A DNA stretch of 64,000 bases from contig NZ_BMQQ01000021.1 in assembly GCF_014648195.1 (NCBI RefSeq), positions 44,669 to 108,668 of the forward strand, in the 5' to 3' direction. Below are positions 41,783 to 49,798 of this stretch, one piece after another. The translations under genes were made by a program, and so were the position numbers. Position 1 is the stretch's first letter; each line of letters begins with the position of its first letter. This stretch comes from Streptomyces purpureus (lineage in GTDB: Bacteria; Actinomycetota; Actinomycetes; Streptomycetales; Streptomycetaceae). The notes under the pieces are model-generated. The model was not told the DNA's origin, did not search any database, and was given only the letters and a program-made list of their open reading frames with translations.

Positions 41783-42844
41783 TCAGTACACGTTGACCCC
41801 GTACGCCGCCAGCGCCTCCTTCACCGGCTGGTGGATCGCGGAGCCGTTCGTGCCCGTGCAGCCCGAGCTGCCCGAGTGGATGCCGAGGGCGACCGAGCCC
41901 GCGAAGTGGGCGCCGCCGCTGTCGCCGCCGGCCGAGCAGGCGGTTGTGCGGACCATGCCGTAGACGGGGCCGTCGCTGTAGTTGACGGTCACGTTCACCG
42001 CGGTGACCTTGCCGCTGGTGACCTTGGTCGTGGAGCCGGACTTCTTCAGGGCCTGGCCCACGACCGCGTCGGCGGCGGAGGCGATGTCCTGGTAGCTGCC
42101 GTTGTGGAGGTTGACGTTGCCGGCCGGCGCCGAGCCGTTGGTGTAGCGGACGATGCCGTAGTCGTTGGTGGGGAAGCTGCTTCCGTGACGGACCCCGATC
42201 TGGGCCCCGCCCGAGCTCGCCGACCAGCTGCTGGCGATGTTGGTGCAGTGTCCGGCGGTCACGAAGTAGCGCGTGGTGCCCTTGGAGACGTTGAAGGCGG
42301 CCGAGCAGCGCGAGCCGCCGCCGTAGATGGCGTCGCCGCCGGCGACCTCGCGCTGGAAGACGCCGGCGACGCGGCTGATGCGGATCGCACCGCCCTGGTC
42401 GGCGGCGACGGCCCGCAGCCGGGCCATGTCCCGCGCCGAGACGGACCGGTCGGCCTCCACGGCGATCTGGTTGGTGCGCGGGTCCAGACCCCAGGAGGTG
42501 CCGGGTATCTTCGCGCCGAACTCCAGGGCGGCGACGGCGGCCGCGAGCTGCGCCGCGCCGCGTGTGACGCGCTGGGGCGTGGCTCCGGCGGCCCGGGCCC
42601 GTTCGGCCGCGGTGTCGGTGGTGACGGTGGCGACGAGCTTGCCGGTGGCGGCGTCGACGTAGGTGCCGGCGGACTGGGCGCCGAGGCTCCGCTCGACGGC
42701 CGAGTCGACGGCGAAGACCTGGGTGGGGTCGGGGGTGGGGGTGGGGGTGGCCGAGGCGGGGGCGGCGCCGACGCCGAGCGAACCGGCGGCGAGCAGGGCC
42801 GAGGCGGCCAGGGCTAGGCGCGTGCGCGGTCTGTGAAGGCTCAT
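41783..42844 (-). CDS. Streptogrisin-type secreted serine protease
   Basis: A 353-residue S1 (alpha-lytic/streptogrisin) protease precursor: signal peptide (about 1-32), a pro-region chaperone domain (about 50-165, AERARAAGATPQRVTRGAAQ, EFGAKIPGTSWGLDPRTNQI), then the mature enzyme from about 168. The catalytic His is in FVTAGHC, Asp in TNDYGIV and Ser in GDSGGAHFAG; disulfide cysteines are RCSAAF/GHC and TTAC/SSGC. The start is ATG 42844 because it opens the signal peptide. Exported by Sec and self-processed, in family precedent. Confidence 0.93.
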   Translation of the reverse strand: MSLHRPRTRLALAASALLAAGSLGVGAAPASATPTPTPDPTQVFAVDSAVERSLGAQSAGTYVDAATGKLVATVTTDTAAERARAAGATPQRVTRGAAQLAAAVAALEFGAKIPGTSWGLDPRTNQIAVEADRSVSARDMARLRAVAADQGGAIRISRVAGVFQREVAGGDAIYGGGSRCSAAFNVSKGTTRYFVTAGHCTNIASSWSASSGGAQIGVRHGSSFPTNDYGIVRYTNGSAPAGNVNLHNGSYQDIASAADAVVGQALKKSGSTTKVTSGKVTAVNVTVNYSDGPVYGMVRTTACSAGGDSGGAHFAGSVALGIHSGSSGCTGTNGSAIHQPVKEALAAYGVNVY

Positions 42845-42901
42845 GCCGAGTAAATTGACATGGACATTACTTGACCACAAGACTGCGTTCCGGACATGGA
42901 A

Positions 42902-42940
42902 CCGCCCCCGTCCTGGGTTGGGGGTCCAGGACGGGGGCGG
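42902..42940 (-). terminator. Terminator of the proline catabolic operon
   Basis: A perfect 15-bp stem CCGCCCCCGTCCTGG / CCAGGACGGGGGCGG with a 9-base loop, 21 bases after the pruA stop on the minus strand. Confidence 0.88.
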
Positions 42941-42961
42941 GGTTCAGCGGCGACGGACGCG

Positions 42962-44593
42962 TCAGCCCATGTGCGGGTACGTGTAGTCCGTCGGCGGCAC
43001 CAGCGTCTCCTTGATGGCGCGGGTCAGCGTCCAGCGCATCAGGTTCTGCGGCGCGCCCGCCTTGTCGTTCGTACCGGAGGCGCGGCCACCACCGAACGGC
43101 TGCTGGCCGACGACGGCGCCGGTCGACTTGTCGTTGATGTAGAAGTTGCCCGCGGCGAAGCGGAGCTTCTCCATCGTGTACGCGGCCGCGGCGCGGTCGT
43201 TGGCGATCACGGCGCCGGTCAGCGCGTAGTCGGAGACCGACTCCATCTGCTCCAGCATCGCGTCGTACTTGTCGTCCTCGTAGACGTGCACGGCGAGGAA
43301 CGGGCCGAAGTACTCGGTCGTGAAGACCTCGTTGGCCGGGTCGGTGCACTCGACGACCGTCGGGCGGACGAAGTAGCCGACCGAGTCGTCGTAGGTGCCG
43401 CCGGCGATGATCGTGCAGCTGTCGTCGGCCTTGGCCCGGTCGATCGCCGCCTTGTTCTTGGCGAACGCCCGCTCGTCGATGACGGCGCCCATGAAGTTCG
43501 ACAGGTCGGTGACGTCACCCATCGCCAGCCCGTCGACCTCGGCCGCGAACTCCTCCTTGAAGCCCGAGTTCCAGATGGAGGCCGGGACGTACGCACGCGA
43601 GGAGGCGGAGCACTTCTGGCCCTGGAACTCGAAGGAGCCGCGGGTCAGCGCGGTCTTCAGCACCGCGCGGTCGGCGCTCGGGTGGGCGACGACGAAGTCC
43701 TTGCCGCCCGTCTCACCGACGATGCGCGGGTAGGAGCGGTACTTCTCGATGTTGTTGCCGACCGTCTTCCACAGGTGCTGGAAGGTCTTGGTCGAACCGG
43801 TGAAGTGGATACCGGCCAGGTCGCGGTGGTTCAGGGCCACCTCGGAGACGGCGATGCCGTCACCGGTCACCAGGTTGATGACACCCTTCGGCAGACCGGC
43901 CTCCTCCAGCAGCTCCATGAGCAGCACGGCGGCGTGGGTCTGGGTCGGGGACGGCTTCCAGACCACCACGTTGCCCATCAGGGCCGGGGCGGTGGGCAGG
44001 TTGCCCGCGATGGCCGTGAAGTTGAACGGCGTGATCGCGTAGACGAAGCCCTCCAGCGGGCGGTGGTCCAGACGGTTCCAGACACCCGGGGAGTTGGCCG
44101 GCGGCTGCTCGGCGAGCAGGTCACGGGCGTAGGCGACGTTGAAGCGCCAGAAGTCGACGAGCTCGCACGGGGTGTCGATCTCGGCCTGCTGGGCGGTCTT
44201 CGACTGGCCGAGCATGGTGGAGGCGGCCAGCGTCTCGCGCCAGGGGCCGGCCAGCAGCTCCGCGGCGCGCAGGATGATCGCGGCGCGGTCGTCGAAGGAC
44301 ATGGCGCGCCACGCCGGGGCCGCGGCCAGGGCGGCGTCGATGGCGTCCTGCGCGTCCGCTTCCGTGGCGGCGGCGAAGGTGCCGATGACGGCCTTGTGGT
44401 TGTGCGGCTGTACGACGTCGAACCGCTCGCCGCCGCCCATGCGCTTGACGCCGTTGATCGTCATCGGGAGGTCGCGGGGGTTCTCGGCCAGCTCCTTGAG
44501 CTTGGCCTCCAGTCGGGCGCGCTCCGGGGAACCGGGGGCGTAGCCGTGGACCGGCTCGTTGACCGGGGCGGGGACCTTGGTCACAGCGTCCAT
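42962..44593 (-). CDS. pruA: L-glutamate gamma-semialdehyde dehydrogenase (P5C dehydrogenase)
   Basis: A 543-residue aldehyde dehydrogenase oxidising glutamate semialdehyde to glutamate, the second step of proline breakdown. Visible are ITPFNFTAIAGNLPTAPALM, the NAD-loop HFTGSTKTFQHLW, catalytic Glu in GETGGKDFVV, catalytic Cys in FEFQGQKCSASSRAY, and the C-terminal INDKSTGAVVGQQPFGGGRA. Length is typical of the mono-functional type 1 P5CDH. It lies 34 bases after the proline dehydrogenase gene. Confidence 0.96.
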   Translation of the reverse strand: MDAVTKVPAPVNEPVHGYAPGSPERARLEAKLKELAENPRDLPMTINGVKRMGGGERFDVVQPHNHKAVIGTFAAATEADAQDAIDAALAAAPAWRAMSFDDRAAIILRAAELLAGPWRETLAASTMLGQSKTAQQAEIDTPCELVDFWRFNVAYARDLLAEQPPANSPGVWNRLDHRPLEGFVYAITPFNFTAIAGNLPTAPALMGNVVVWKPSPTQTHAAVLLMELLEEAGLPKGVINLVTGDGIAVSEVALNHRDLAGIHFTGSTKTFQHLWKTVGNNIEKYRSYPRIVGETGGKDFVVAHPSADRAVLKTALTRGSFEFQGQKCSASSRAYVPASIWNSGFKEEFAAEVDGLAMGDVTDLSNFMGAVIDERAFAKNKAAIDRAKADDSCTIIAGGTYDDSVGYFVRPTVVECTDPANEVFTTEYFGPFLAVHVYEDDKYDAMLEQMESVSDYALTGAVIANDRAAAAYTMEKLRFAAGNFYINDKSTGAVVGQQPFGGGRASGTNDKAGAPQNLMRWTLTRAIKETLVPPTDYTYPHMG

Positions 44594-44627
44594 GAGGTCT
44601 GTGTCTCCTTAGGGGGTCGGGGGGAGC

Positions 44628-45554
44628 TCAGCCCTTGGTGAGGATGGAGCGGGCGAAGAAGAGGAGATTGGCCGGCTTCTCCGCCAGGCGGCGCATGAAG
44701 TAGCCGTACCAGTCGGTGCCGTAGGCCGTGTAGACCCGCATGCGGTGGCCCTCGGCGGCCAGGCGGACGTGCTCGTCGCTGCGGATGCCGTAGAGCATCT
44801 GGAACTCGTACTCGTCCAGCTTGCGCCCGGCGCGGCGGGCCAGCTCCTGGGTGATGGAGATCAGGCGGGGGTCGTGGGACCCGATCATCGGGTAGCCATC
44901 GCCCTCCATCAGGATCTTCAGGATCCGGACGTACGCCTTGTCGATCTCGGTCTTGTCCTGGATGGCGACCTCGGCGGGCTCCTTGTAGGCGCCCTTCACG
45001 ATCCGCACGCGGCTGCCGTTGGCGGCGAGACGGCGGGCGTCGTCCTCGGTACGGAAGAGGTAGGCCTGGATGACGCAGCCGGTCTGCGGGAAGTCCTTCC
45101 GCAGCTCCTCGTGGATGGCGAACATCGAGTCGAGGGTGGTGTGGTCCTCCGCGTCCAGGGTGACCGTGGTGCCGATCGCGGCGGCGGCCTCGACGACCGG
45201 GCGGACGTTGGCGAGCGCCAGCTCGTGGCCGCCCTCCAGCGCTTGGCCGAACATGGACAGCTTCACGGACATCTCGGCCTTGGGGCCGTAGTCCAGGTCC
45301 TTCAGACGCTCGATGAGCTCCAGGTAGGCGTCGCGCGCGGCGTAGGCCTGCTCGCGCGTGGTGATGTCCTCGCCCACGACGTCCAGGGTGACCTCGAGGC
45401 CCTTGCCGACGGTCTCGATCACGATCGGGACGACCTGATCGACGGTCTCACCGGCGATGAACCGGTCGACGACCTGCTTGGTCCCAGGGGCGGCCGACAC
45501 GAAACGGCGCATCTTTTCGCTGCGGGACGCGGCGAGGATCACGGGACCCAGCAC
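44628..45554 (-). CDS. Proline dehydrogenase
   Basis: A 308-residue mono-functional FAD-dependent proline dehydrogenase, oxidising proline to pyrroline-5-carboxylate. The TIM-barrel motifs are AEMSVKLSMFGQAL, TLDAEDHTTLDSMF, QAYLFRTEDDARRL, RIVKGAYKEP, GSHDPRLI, EFQMLYGIRSDEH and the C-terminal TDWYGYFMRRLAEKPANL with the substrate arginines. The GTG at 45554 has GGAGGTG at 6 bases. First gene of the operon, divergent from the PucR regulator gene. Confidence 0.95.
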   Translation of the reverse strand: MLGPVILAASRSEKMRRFVSAAPGTKQVVDRFIAGETVDQVVPIVIETVGKGLEVTLDVVGEDITTREQAYAARDAYLELIERLKDLDYGPKAEMSVKLSMFGQALEGGHELALANVRPVVEAAAAIGTTVTLDAEDHTTLDSMFAIHEELRKDFPQTGCVIQAYLFRTEDDARRLAANGSRVRIVKGAYKEPAEVAIQDKTEIDKAYVRILKILMEGDGYPMIGSHDPRLISITQELARRAGRKLDEYEFQMLYGIRSDEHVRLAAEGHRMRVYTAYGTDWYGYFMRRLAEKPANLLFFARSILTKG

Positions 45555-45691
45555 GGGGCACCTCCACGGAACAGGGGTTGAAGGGGGCCGAATCCGAACA
45601 ATCCGGAAACAGCACGGAGAACCACCGTGAAACCTAAGGATCGCTCCGATCCTCGGCCATCGACAGCTGTCACGCATCCGTGGCCGAGATC

Positions 45692-45707
45692 TCAGACATC
45701 TGTCTGA
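45692..45707. promoter_or_regulatory. Palindrome between proline dehydrogenase and pucR-like gene
   Basis: TCAGAC-ATCT-GTCTGA, a perfect 6-4-6 inverted repeat 20 bases before the regulator start, in the region shared with the divergent proline operon. Candidate operator for the PucR protein. Confidence 0.45.
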
Positions 45708-45727
45708 AGGGGTGCGAGAATGACCGC

Positions 45728-47293
45728 GTGAAGGGCGATTACCAAGAGCTGGTGGACGAGATCTCGGCGCTCCTCGGCGCCCCGGCCACGCTGGAGAACC
45801 GGGACTTCGGACTCATCGCCTTCGGCGCCCACGACAGCGACGACGACCTCGCGATGGACCCCGTCCGCACCCGGTCGATCCTCACCAGAAAGTCGACGCC
45901 CGCCGTCCGCGCCTGGTTCGAGGGGTTCGGCATCACCCGTGCCACCGGCCCCGTCCGCATCCCCGCCGCCCCGGACGCGGGCGTCTTCCGGGGCCGCATC
46001 TGCCTGCCCGTACGCCATCGGGGCGTGGCCCTCGGCTACGTGTGGCTGCTCGACGCCGAGCCGGGGCCCGCACCCGGCCGTCTCGACGCGGCGATGGAGG
46101 TCGCCGCCCGGATCGGCGGGCTGCTCGCGGAGGAGGAACAGGCCGGCGCGGAGCTCTCCCGTGAGCTGCGGGCGGCACTGACGGCCGAGCGTGGCTGGCA
46201 GTACGACATGGCGCTGGCCGCCCTGCGCACGGCACTCGGTCCCGGCGCGGACGGGCTGCACGCGCTGGTGTGCGTGGCCCCCTGGCCGGACGAGGACCCT
46301 CCCTCGGTACGTACGGCGCCGGGCGCGGCGGCGCTGTGTACGGTGCCGTGGCCCGGGCCGGCGGCGTCCGAGAACGGCAGCGCAGGCGCCCCCGCAGGCG
46401 CGCCCGGGCCGGCCACCGACGGTCCGCGCGGTCCCCGGGGCCCGGGGGGCTCGGGCGGCTCCGGAGGCTCGGGAGGCGAAGCCGGACGCGGAAGCCGATC
46501 CGGAGCCCGGCCGGCTGCCGACGGTCTGCGGGGTCCCTGGGGCTCGGGCGGCTCAGGAGGGTCTGGAGGCGAAGCCGGACGCGGAAGCCGACCCGGGGCC
46601 CGGCCGGCTGCCGACGCCGGAAGGGGCGGCACAGGCGCCTCGCGAAGCTCGGGCGCCGCCGATGCCGGGCGCGGCAACCGGGGTCCGGCCACCTCGGGCA
46701 CCGACGCCGGGCGCGGAAACCGGCCGGGGTCCTGGGCTTCCGGCGGGGCGGCCGCCGACGCCGGGCGCGAGGCGGGCCGAGGGGCCGGGGGCGGCGGGCA
46801 CGCGCTGGCCGCGCTGATCCGGCTGCGGTCCGCCGACGTCCTCTCCCCCGCCGTCACCGCGGCCGGGCGGCTGCGGGAGACGGCCGGCGGCGCGGCGGGC
46901 ATCGCCACGCCCCGGCACGGGCTCGGCGCGCTCGACCTGGCTTGGCGCGAGGCGGCCGCCGCCGCGCGGGCCGCGCTCGCCGAGCCCCGGCTCGGCCCCG
47001 TCGCCGAGTGGTCCGGCATCGGCCCGTACCGTCTGCTCACCGCGCTGCCCCCGGGCCCGGACGACCCGGCCGTCGGCCCCCTGCTCACGCCCGCGCACAC
47101 GGAACTGGCCCGTACGGCCGAGGTGTTCCTCGACCACGCGGGCCAGGCGGGACGCGCGGCGGCCGCCCTCGGCATCCACCGCCAGACCCTCTACTACCGT
47201 CTCTCGCGGGTCGAACAGCTCACCGGCCTCGACCTCGACCAGGGCGAGGACCGTCTGCTGCTGCACATGACCCTCAAGGCCGCCCGTTTGTGA
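45728..47293 (+). CDS. PucR family transcriptional regulator, probably of proline catabolism
   Basis: A 521-residue regulator. An N-terminal sensor-like domain (MKGDYQELVDEISALLGAPA on, about 1-130) leads to a central region broken by a Gly/Ser/Arg/Ala-rich insert of about 150 residues. The C-terminal PucR helix-turn-helix is intact (TAEVFLDHAGQAGRAAAAL, IHRQTLYYRLSRVEQLTGLD). GTG 45728 gives the homologous start; GTG 45680 is an in-frame alternative and covers the palindrome. Divergent from proline dehydrogenase, as are the PucR-type activators of proline use in other actinobacteria. The insert holds a 93-base direct repeat. Confidence 0.85.
   Translation: MKGDYQELVDEISALLGAPATLENRDFGLIAFGAHDSDDDLAMDPVRTRSILTRKSTPAVRAWFEGFGITRATGPVRIPAAPDAGVFRGRICLPVRHRGVALGYVWLLDAEPGPAPGRLDAAMEVAARIGGLLAEEEQAGAELSRELRAALTAERGWQYDMALAALRTALGPGADGLHALVCVAPWPDEDPPSVRTAPGAAALCTVPWPGPAASENGSAGAPAGAPGPATDGPRGPRGPGGSGGSGGSGGEAGRGSRSGARPAADGLRGPWGSGGSGGSGGEAGRGSRPGARPAADAGRGGTGASRSSGAADAGRGNRGPATSGTDAGRGNRPGSWASGGAAADAGREAGRGAGGGGHALAALIRLRSADVLSPAVTAAGRLRETAGGAAGIATPRHGLGALDLAWREAAAAARAALAEPRLGPVAEWSGIGPYRLLTALPPGPDDPAVGPLLTPAHTELARTAEVFLDHAGQAGRAAAALGIHRQTLYYRLSRVEQLTGLDLDQGEDRLLLHMTLKAARL
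46472..46616 (+). repeat. 93-base-period repeat inside the pucR-like gene
   Basis: The 52-base segment at 46472-46523 recurs at 46565-46616 with about three changes, encoding GGEAGRGSR-x-GARPAAD twice. It lies in the low-complexity insert, and the period (31 codons) keeps the frame. Confidence 0.75.
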
Positions 47294-47320
47294 CCCCCAC
47301 TCAGCTCATAAGATCGATCC

Positions 47321-48496
47321 ATGCATGCGGGGGCGGTGGCGGGTATGACGGCGGGCGGCGCGGGTGCGCCGCCCACGGCCGGTGAAGGGCTGCTGTACGA
47401 GGCGGTGGCCCGCGGGGACGAGGCGGCCGTGATCGACGTGCTCTCGCGTGTCCGGCTCTATTTCCTCGTCCCCCGGCTGCACGCGGACACGCCCGGCTTC
47501 ATCCCGCGTCCGGCGCCCCACCGCGACGACGCGACCCGCCGCACGGTGATCCCCGTCCTGACCGAGGGCATGCTGCCCGCGTGGCATCCGGAGTGGGTGT
47601 TCCAGCAGACCACGCTCGACCGGATCGCGCAGTCCTGGCCGGACAGCAAGTGGCGGCTGGCGGTCAACCAGGACACCCCGTACGCCACCACGCTCCGGGC
47701 ACGGCCCGCCGACCGCCAGAAGTGGCTGGCGGCCGCCGCGCGCTCCGACGGTCCGGCCGGCGTCCGGCTGCTCACCCACGGCGGAGGCCATCTGCTCGGA
47801 CCGCTCGCCCACGGGCTCGCTCTCGGCGCCCATCTCGCCGTCCTCAACGGCCTGGTGTGGAACACTCTCGGCGCCGCCTACGAGGACTTCGGGACCGACC
47901 GCGCACGGCTGCGCCGCCCCTGGGGCGTCACCCACCGCGCCGGCTACCGCGAAACCCTCGACAGCCTGATCGCCACCAAGCTTGTCGGCCGCGTCCCCGA
48001 GTCCCTCCTGCGGGCGCGGCGGACGCTGGCCGTACGCCTGGGCCGGGCGCCCACGCACGACGAGTGGTCCCGGAGCGTCGCGGAGGGCCTGAGCCGGCAC
48101 GGCGCGTCGGGCGAGTCGGTCCGGGAGGCGGGTGAGTTCCTGCGCCGGATCGCCCACTACGAACAGCGCTTCCGCGCGGACGGGGTCCTTCCGCCCGAGG
48201 GGCGGGTCGACACTCTGGCCGCCTTCGACCACGGCCGCGCGGTGAACGTCGTCCGGCTCGCTCTCGGCGCGCGCCTGTGCGATCCGGCCGAGGCCGAGCA
48301 GGCCGTGCTGCGGATCGGCGAGGCCGCCCGCCCGCTGTACGGCTCGTGGGAGGAGTTCTCCCTCGGCTATGTCCTCACCCGGCTGATCCACTTCGACGAG
48401 GGCGACCCGGAGGAGATGTACCGCGAATCCCTCGCCATCCACCACGCCCTCACCCACGACCCCGCGAGCCCCTACCGGAACATCCCATGGTCATGA
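47321..48496 (+). CDS. DUF1266 family protein, copy 1
   Basis: A 391-residue protein with the DUF1266 pattern in its C-terminal half (FDHGRAVNVVRLALGARLCD, EAEQAVLRIGEAARPLYGSW, EEFSLGYVLTRLIHFDEGD). The N-terminal half has LLYEAVARGDEAAVIDVLSR and LTEGMLPAWHPEWVFQQTTL, shared with the next gene. No signal peptide or catalytic motif. DUF1266 proteins are common in Streptomyces, with no established function. The ATG at 47321 lies 27 bases after pucR; a later in-frame ATG (47345) is possible. Confidence 0.82.
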   Translation: MHAGAVAGMTAGGAGAPPTAGEGLLYEAVARGDEAAVIDVLSRVRLYFLVPRLHADTPGFIPRPAPHRDDATRRTVIPVLTEGMLPAWHPEWVFQQTTLDRIAQSWPDSKWRLAVNQDTPYATTLRARPADRQKWLAAAARSDGPAGVRLLTHGGGHLLGPLAHGLALGAHLAVLNGLVWNTLGAAYEDFGTDRARLRRPWGVTHRAGYRETLDSLIATKLVGRVPESLLRARRTLAVRLGRAPTHDEWSRSVAEGLSRHGASGESVREAGEFLRRIAHYEQRFRADGVLPPEGRVDTLAAFDHGRAVNVVRLALGARLCDPAEAEQAVLRIGEAARPLYGSWEEFSLGYVLTRLIHFDEGDPEEMYRESLAIHHALTHDPASPYRNIPWS

Positions 48497-49665
48497 ACCC
48501 GCAGCACCCCGGCTTCACGTACGGCGCGCCCTGGACACCGCCCTCGGAGACCGAACACCTGCTGTACGAGGCCGGCGCACGGGGCGACCTCGAGACCCAG
48601 CTCCGGGTCCTGGCCGGGACGACCCTCTACATCCTGGCCTCCAAGGCCGAGGTCGACGCGACCCCCGACATGATCACGTGGCGCGCCGGCATCACCGAGA
48701 CCGGGCACAACGTCCGCCCGGTGCTCACCCGCGGCCTGCTGACGCCGTGGCATCCCGAGTGGGTGTACCACAGCGTCTCGCTGAAGTGGATCGCCGAGTT
48801 CCGCTGGCGCGATCCACAGCAGCTGCTCGCCGTGAACAGCGGCACCCCGGCCCAGCTCCTGCTCCAGACGACGCCTCAGCACCGGGCGCTGTGGCTGCGG
48901 TACTACGCAGAGAACGACCGGGCCTCCGCGGACCGGCTGCTCGCGCTGCGGCACGGCGCCCTGCACGGGCCGCTCGCCTACGGCCTGGCCTGCGGCGCCC
49001 ATCTCGCGATCAGGAACGGCGTGCCGTGGAACGAGGTCGGCACGGCCTACCTCGGCTACAGCGACGAACTCGAAACGCTCCGCGACTCCTGGGGCATCAC
49101 CGACCGCGAGGGCTGGCAGCGGCAGTTGACGGCCCTGCTGGAGGCGCGCAACAGCCCGGCGGAGCCCGACTACACCCTCCGGGTCCGTGGAGGCCTGCGG
49201 GCCAGGTTCGGGGAGCTGCCCTCGCCCGACCTGTGGCGCGAGACGGCCGCCGGCCATGTCCAGGACCTGGGCGCGGGGCCGGGGGCCGTCCGCCACATCG
49301 AGGAGCTGGTGCGCCGCATCCTCCGCTACGAGGCCCGCTTCCGCGCCGACGGCCTGCTGCCGCCGGACGGCAGGGTCCGCACCACCGTCGCGTACGACTA
49401 CGGACGGGCCGTCAACCTCGCCCGCTGGGGCCTGTCGGCCCGCTTCTGCGACCCGGCCGAGGCCGAGCAGGCGATCGTCCACGCGGGTGCGCTCAGCAAG
49501 GCGTCGTACGGCTCGTGGGAGGAGTTCTCCGCCGGGTACGCGCTGGGCAGGGTGCTGCGCTTCGACGAGGAGGAGTACGGCCACTTCTACGAGCAGAACG
49601 TCACCGCCCACCGCATCCTGTCGGAGCACGAGGGCAGTCCCTGGCGGCACATCCCCTGGCGCTGA
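48493..49665 (+). CDS. DUF1266 family protein, copy 2
   Basis: A 390-residue paralogue of the previous gene with the same order of motifs: LLYEAGARGDLETQLRVLAG, LTRGLLTPWHPEWVYHSVSL, RILRYEARFRADGLLPPDGR, YDYGRAVNLARWGLSARFCD, EAEQAIVHAGALSKASYGSW, EEFSAGYALGRVLRFDEEEY. Start ATG 48493 overlaps the stop of copy 1 (ATGA), so the two are co-translated. Function unknown; the tandem pair suggests a hetero-complex or recent duplication. Confidence 0.82.
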   Translation: MNPQHPGFTYGAPWTPPSETEHLLYEAGARGDLETQLRVLAGTTLYILASKAEVDATPDMITWRAGITETGHNVRPVLTRGLLTPWHPEWVYHSVSLKWIAEFRWRDPQQLLAVNSGTPAQLLLQTTPQHRALWLRYYAENDRASADRLLALRHGALHGPLAYGLACGAHLAIRNGVPWNEVGTAYLGYSDELETLRDSWGITDREGWQRQLTALLEARNSPAEPDYTLRVRGGLRARFGELPSPDLWRETAAGHVQDLGAGPGAVRHIEELVRRILRYEARFRADGLLPPDGRVRTTVAYDYGRAVNLARWGLSARFCDPAEAEQAIVHAGALSKASYGSWEEFSAGYALGRVLRFDEEEYGHFYEQNVTAHRILSEHEGSPWRHIPWR

Positions 49666-49732
49666 GTCCACGGGCGGGCGTCAACCCTTCTCCCACAGCC
49701 CCTGGAAGCGCTCGTACGGGTGGGCGACAGCA

Positions 49733-49787
49733 CCGTACCCGGCTCCTGGACTTCCGTGTAAGACGGACGTCCAGAAACCGGGTACGG
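49733..49787. terminator. Long bidirectional terminator
   Basis: A compound hairpin between convergent genes: CCGTACCCGG/CCGGGTACGG outside, CTGGAC/GTCCAG in the middle and TCCGT/ACGGA inside, with small internal loops. Confidence 0.85.
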
Positions 49788-49798
49788 GTGGTGCGGGG

